The translations under genes were made by a program, and so were the position numbers. From RGIG8745 sp045576655 (GTDB taxonomy: Bacteria; Bacteroidota; Bacteroidia; Bacteroidales; Bacteroidaceae), in assembly GCA_045576655.1 (NCBI GenBank), contig JAZNGW010000007.1, forward strand, positions 1 through 64,000: a stretch of DNA of 64,000 bases, read 5' to 3'. The first letter of the stretch is position 1. Every line of letters starts with the position of its first letter. The notes below the pieces were generated by a model. The model was not told where the DNA came from. It did not search any database and saw only the letters and a program-made list of their open reading frames with translations. Below are positions 60,236 to 64,000 of the stretch, piece after piece.

Positions 60236-60251
60236 TTAACGTGGAGGGTGT

Positions 60252-60284
60252 GCAACAAAAAAGGGCGGACTTGTCCGCCCTTTT
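60252..60284 (-). terminator. Terminator of the Omp28-like gene
   Basis: AAAAGGGCGGAC-AA-GTCCGCCCTTTT with a further T-run on the minus strand, about 60 bases past the stop codon at 60344. Confidence 0.85.
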
Positions 60285-60343
60285 ATAACATCACGGTTCA
60301 CGACAACGATGTCGCCCGTGCTAACCCGTAAAATCCTTGTCCG

Positions 60344-63300
60344 TTATCTCAACATGACTTTCTTTACAACGATGCGTCCGTCGGAAAGGGTCTGGCGCAT
60401 GATGTTAACGCCGCGCTGCGGAGCAGACACTGCCACACCTCCGAGAGTGAAAAATTCGGTCTTAGCAACCGAAGCGTCTGAGCTGATGCCTTCGATACCT
60501 GTCTGCACGTCAACGAACTTAGCTACTGCTGCATTGACAATCATACCTGTGTTATTGTCAACAAGCATAACGACAGCCTTTGCGTTGCTCCAGTTGCTCA
60601 CCTCCGCAGGGAGTTCGCAACTGACTGTAGCCTTATACTCTGCATTTGCAGCAAGGTCTGCAGGTATCATGCCAAGTGTTCCGTTGAATGTGGCACCGAT
60701 GACAGCTCTTGCCACATCCTCATAGACAACGCCCTTAACAGCACTCTGACCATAGACGCCGTTCTTGCCCCAATCGCCAAGAAGCGGATCTGGGTTGCTG
60801 TGATAGTTGTTGGACTGAGTACCAGTCAGTCCATCCTCCACTATTACTGTAAATATGCCATAGTTGAGGTTCTTTGAGTTGATTGCGCTCTTGACAAGCA
60901 CGTCAATAGAAATAGTGTCGCCAGATGTAGCGTCGTACTGAGCATCTATGTCGATGTCGACAGTTGTGAGTTGTCCCAGCTGCCAGTTCATCAGGTCAAG
61001 CCAAGTGTCGCCATCCACTTTGTTTGAGAATGACAGCATGCCATAGTCGTCGTCGTCTTCATCATTGTTTTGCCAGAGCGGACTTGAAATTATTGGCAAT
61101 CGGTCGATTCGTCCTGTTGGCGCTCCGCTAAGATACAAGAAGTCAGAATAAGCGGAGAGGCCGGCACTGAGGTTGTCGCCCGTGTACGTATGGATTGCCA
61201 CTGGGATAATCTGGTCACCTGCCACACGCTTCATTTCCTCCACAGCAATGATACCTCCAGGACAGAACTGGCAAGTTGTACCTGTCATCTTTTCAAGCAC
61301 GACACGCTTTGTAGGCTTGAACGCAAGGTTCTTGATAGAACTGCGAGTGAGGTTGACGCGCTCGTCGAGAGTAACCTCGATCGCAAAGTCATTCTCCTCG
61401 CCCACTAAGAGCGGAAGTTCCTTCTTAAAGTCAAACTTATAAGCAGAGCCCTCGCTAAGCGACAAACCTGATTCTGAGATAGTTTCGAGAATATTGCCCT
61501 CCGCATCAATAAGTTTGAGGACGATTGAAGAGAACGTAAGGTCGTTAGCCTCAATGACGACTGAACCTGCAATGTCGGCAGAAGACTGCTGAACCACGGT
61601 TCCGTCGGAGTTGAGCGCCACGGAATAAATAAGGTCGCGCTCAACAAGGACGTTGTCGACAAAAATAGCGCTCTGGTTATAGTTGTCGTTAACGAATGCT
61701 ATATAAATCTTCTTGCCTGCATAGTCAGCAAGGCTGATTTCAAAGTGCTGCCAGTCGCCAGAAAGCGTCTCCTCGGAAGTACCAGGAACGAGGCGTGTGT
61801 AAAGCACGCGCTTGCCTTCAGCCTTGAATCGTGCCATAACCTCGTCAGTAAGCACTCCTATATTCTCTTCGCTCTCGAAGATTATCACACTGAGCGAGTC
61901 TGACTTTGAGCTATAGTAGCTCTGCGCGTCGAAAAAAAGATAGCAGCGCTCATCAGGTATCGCAAGTTGCGGTATTACAGCCCAGTCGTCGCTCTTGCCC
62001 GACGGTGCATAGAGTGAATGTGACGCCATGCAATAGTCGTAGCTTTCATCCGACTCACGGATTGAGAAGTTCCACGGCTGGTTGTCGGCATCAAACTCAA
62101 GAGCCGACATATTAGACGCCGGATTGTTGTGGTCGCCTTCATAACGCAACCACATATAAAGAGAGTTGGATATATTATCGAATGAATCGTAGAAGAGAAC
62201 AGAGCCGTTAGTGTCAATCTTCTGCACGTATGTGCCCTTGTAGTTGAGAATTATCTCACGGTTTCCGCAGTTTCCGCCCGCATCGACAACTGAGCTGTCG
62301 CTAAGAACCACGCGGTAGTTGTGTCCCTCGTAAAGATACTGAGTAGAAGAAGGATAGATTGCCACCTGGTTGTCCTTGTATGCCACAGTCAGCCTGCATA
62401 TTGGCAGTTCGAGGTCTTCACGATAGAGTTCGGCATAAGCCGTGTCGGAGAGGAGCACGTTTGAATCGAACATTATGATTATCGGACTTGCGTCCTTGTC
62501 AATCATAGCGAGTTCGCTACCGTCGGCAGGATCAGCCTTTACCATTGCGATCGGCGCAGAAGAACGGCCGTGATAGATTACCTCAATCTTACTGTTTGTC
62601 TTTGTCGCGTCGCCCTTTATGCAGATGCTTCCTGCTGGAACTTCAACCGTATAAGTTTTGCCCGCCTCCAACGCTTGGGTACGGAAACCTATATTAACGG
62701 CCTTAGGGTTGTTTGCATCAACGGCAAAGGTCAACGAATTGCGGATGACGCTTCCGTCGGCGCCTTTAAGCATGGCTGTTTTTGCAGCAGCAAGGACTTC
62801 CACATTACGGTTGAAAGTCAGCTTGACGCTCTTTATGCTGGCGGTTGTTGAACCGTTGGCAGGAGTTGCGGCATAGTCGCCAAGAAGGTTGATGCCCGCA
62901 CAAGCATCGCTTAGAGGTTCTGACGCAACAAGGAGATAGCTCTCGCCTGTAGGGTCTACCATACTGTTAATTACCATTCCGTTGCCACTCACTGCAACAG
63001 GGGTTCCAGTTTGCGAATAACCCGTCTTAGCGAAGAAGTTGAGTCCGTAATACTGGCTGCAAATCTGGTCGAGGCCAATCCAATACTTGTCGTGACGGAT
63101 GAACATATCACGAAGAGGATTGCCTGTAGGAGTTGCACCATAGACTACGCCTTTATTGTCAACAGCCACACCATAGACATCTTTGTCGTCTTCTTCGTCA
63201 AACACCTCAAAATCCTTAGTCAGCACATTGTAGCGGAACGCTGTTCTGTACTCCGAACCAAATTCCGAGCCAGCAACAGACTTCGCCATGTAAGCAGTAC

Positions 63301-64000
63301 CTGTAACCCACTGGCCATCAGCACTCATTGTAGGGAACTCCGTAAACAGCAATCCCTCTGCCTTCGGAATCCAATCGTCAATAGGATGCTCATTAAATCC
63401 GATCACATCATAAGTGGACGTTTCACGGTCATAAACGTAGCAGAACAACGCTGCAGGCGACACGTATGAGAAGTCCATGCGTCCGAGGATATAGCGTCCG
63501 TCTGGCGAAATGTCTGAAAACGCATTTTGATGCTGATTGATATGAACCATGTCGCGAGTTGGCAAGCCTGGTGTCTCGATTATCTTGCCTGTAGACAAAT
63601 CCCAAAGGCATGGAGCAATGTCATACTCGTATGAAGCTTCTACGTCTTCATCCTCATGAGTACCATAAAATCCGGTACAGATACCTACGCCATATTTACC
63701 GTCAGGAGTAACGGCTGTTATAGAACCGCCGCTCCAATTTGGGAGTATTTCCATCTGAATCCACTCCTGCCCTGCAAAAACGCCCATAGTGTAAGGCGTC
63801 TTCTTCCAATAGGCAGGCAATCCGTCAATGCTTCCCACAACGATTTCACCGTTGTCAGTAACATCATTCACATCACAAGCCTTTCCTTCAAAACCAGAAG
63901 AAAGAATCTTCGAAAACGTCTTGGCATAAACATCAATAAGTTTAGGAGCCGATTCGCCATAGCTGGAACCGCCGCTCTTTGCCAGTGCCCACTTACCGTT
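60344..64000 (-). CDS. Large secreted protein with Omp28-like and cleaved-adhesin-like domains, start outside the window
   Basis: The visible part has 1218 residues; the frame is open to the right edge, so the N-terminus and signal peptide are missing (a GTG at 63871 is internal). The first about 370 visible residues have repeated beta-propeller-like strands (DVNDVTDNGEIVVGSIDG, ISPDGRYILGRM, TVTPDGKYGVGI-type). Then come SbsA-like Ig domains (SIKSVKLTFNRNVEV, YTVEVPAGSICIKG) and a choice-of-anchor/cleaved-adhesin domain (LFYDSFDNIS, DDWAVIPQLAIPD, FVDNVLVERD). Next is an Omp28-type thioredoxin-like domain with a Cys pair (LEKMTGTTCQFCPGGIIAVE) and PTGRIDRLPI. The end is a short type IX-like tail (FFTLGGVAVSAPQRGVNIM, then a basic end). 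It is probably a surface or secreted protein that binds host or substrate material; no catalytic site was recognised. Confidence 0.88.
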   Translation of the reverse strand, partial: NGKWALAKSGGSSYGESAPKLIDVYAKTFSKILSSGFEGKACDVNDVTDNGEIVVGSIDGLPAYWKKTPYTMGVFAGQEWIQMEILPNWSGGSITAVTPDGKYGVGICTGFYGTHEDEDVEASYEYDIAPCLWDLSTGKIIETPGLPTRDMVHINQHQNAFSDISPDGRYILGRMDFSYVSPAALFCYVYDRETSTYDVIGFNEHPIDDWIPKAEGLLFTEFPTMSADGQWVTGTAYMAKSVAGSEFGSEYRTAFRYNVLTKDFEVFDEEDDKDVYGVAVDNKGVVYGATPTGNPLRDMFIRHDKYWIGLDQICSQYYGLNFFAKTGYSQTGTPVAVSGNGMVINSMVDPTGESYLLVASEPLSDACAGINLLGDYAATPANGSTTASIKSVKLTFNRNVEVLAAAKTAMLKGADGSVIRNSLTFAVDANNPKAVNIGFRTQALEAGKTYTVEVPAGSICIKGDATKTNSKIEVIYHGRSSAPIAMVKADPADGSELAMIDKDASPIIIMFDSNVLLSDTAYAELYREDLELPICRLTVAYKDNQVAIYPSSTQYLYEGHNYRVVLSDSSVVDAGGNCGNREIILNYKGTYVQKIDTNGSVLFYDSFDNISNSLYMWLRYEGDHNNPASNMSALEFDADNQPWNFSIRESDESYDYCMASHSLYAPSGKSDDWAVIPQLAIPDERCYLFFDAQSYYSSKSDSLSVIIFESEENIGVLTDEVMARFKAEGKRVLYTRLVPGTSEETLSGDWQHFEISLADYAGKKIYIAFVNDNYNQSAIFVDNVLVERDLIYSVALNSDGTVVQQSSADIAGSVVIEANDLTFSSIVLKLIDAEGNILETISESGLSLSEGSAYKFDFKKELPLLVGEENDFAIEVTLDERVNLTRSSIKNLAFKPTKRVVLEKMTGTTCQFCPGGIIAVEEMKRVAGDQIIPVAIHTYTGDNLSAGLSAYSDFLYLSGAPTGRIDRLPIISSPLWQNNDEDDDDYGMLSFSNKVDGDTWLDLMNWQLGQLTTVDIDIDAQYDATSGDTISIDVLVKSAINSKNLNYGIFTVIVEDGLTGTQSNNYHSNPDPLLGDWGKNGVYGQSAVKGVVYEDVARAVIGATFNGTLGMIPADLAANAEYKATVSCELPAEVSNWSNAKAVVMLVDNNTGMIVNAAVAKFVDVQTGIEGISSDASVAKTEFFTLGGVAVSAPQRGVNIMRQTLSDGRIVVKKVMLR

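Overview
The window comes from a Bacteroidales chromosome, most like a Prevotella or related gut/rumen lineage. The signs are promoter boxes of the Bacteroidetes type (TAnnTTTG at -7), Mfa/Fim-type (type V) fimbrial genes, a DUF4835 (PorD-like) protein in the conserved coaBC-DUF4835-recN order, several large secreted proteins ending in type IX-like sorting domains, and very low use of E. coli-like promoters. No rRNA, tRNA, CRISPR array, transposase or phage gene was seen.

Left part (1-2.8 kb): an AT-rich patch with a protein fragment leaving the edge, a Fic-type winged-helix remnant, a secreted protein of unknown function, and on the minus strand a strongly folded candidate RNA with its own terminator. 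This patch sits inside a copy of an interspersed repeat that is found intact near 19.3 kb, so it looks inserted. From 2.8 to 13.1 kb all genes lie on the minus strand: a flavodiiron protein, Blc-like lipocalin, EamA transporter, TPR protein with a degenerate protease domain, recN, DUF4835, coaBC and dnaX. On the plus strand follow mtnN-luxS (activated methyl cycle), a cyclophilin and a secreted GH2 glycosidase. Then on the minus strand come lpxH, a MIP18-family Fe-S assembly protein, radC and a membrane-linked glycosyltransferase.

Accessory core (21.4-55.2 kb): on the minus strand, three large secreted modular proteins (a GH30-like glycosidase with lectin and LamG domains, an exonuclease/phosphatase-fold enzyme, and a lectin-like protein without an enzyme domain); on the plus strand, a 3219-residue beta-helix protein made of about nine repeats. 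All four end in the same kind of C-terminal module. Four tiny genes (57-61 aa) are interleaved with them and share a Lys-rich Tyr/Pro start and a WG(D/N)(L/I)W end. They are the best candidate for an undescribed system. A six-gene type V fimbrial operon follows directly (OM protein, DUF5119 lipoprotein, two fimbrillins, an Mfa2-like lipoprotein carrying an embedded trefoil-like domain, and a DUF4906 tip-like protein).

Right part (55.3-64 kb): minus-strand housekeeping genes lptF/G-like, ribBA and an aspartate-type aminotransferase, then an incomplete Omp28/cleaved-adhesin-like secreted protein running off the window. Intergenic regions are loaded with several families of palindromic and tandem repeats.
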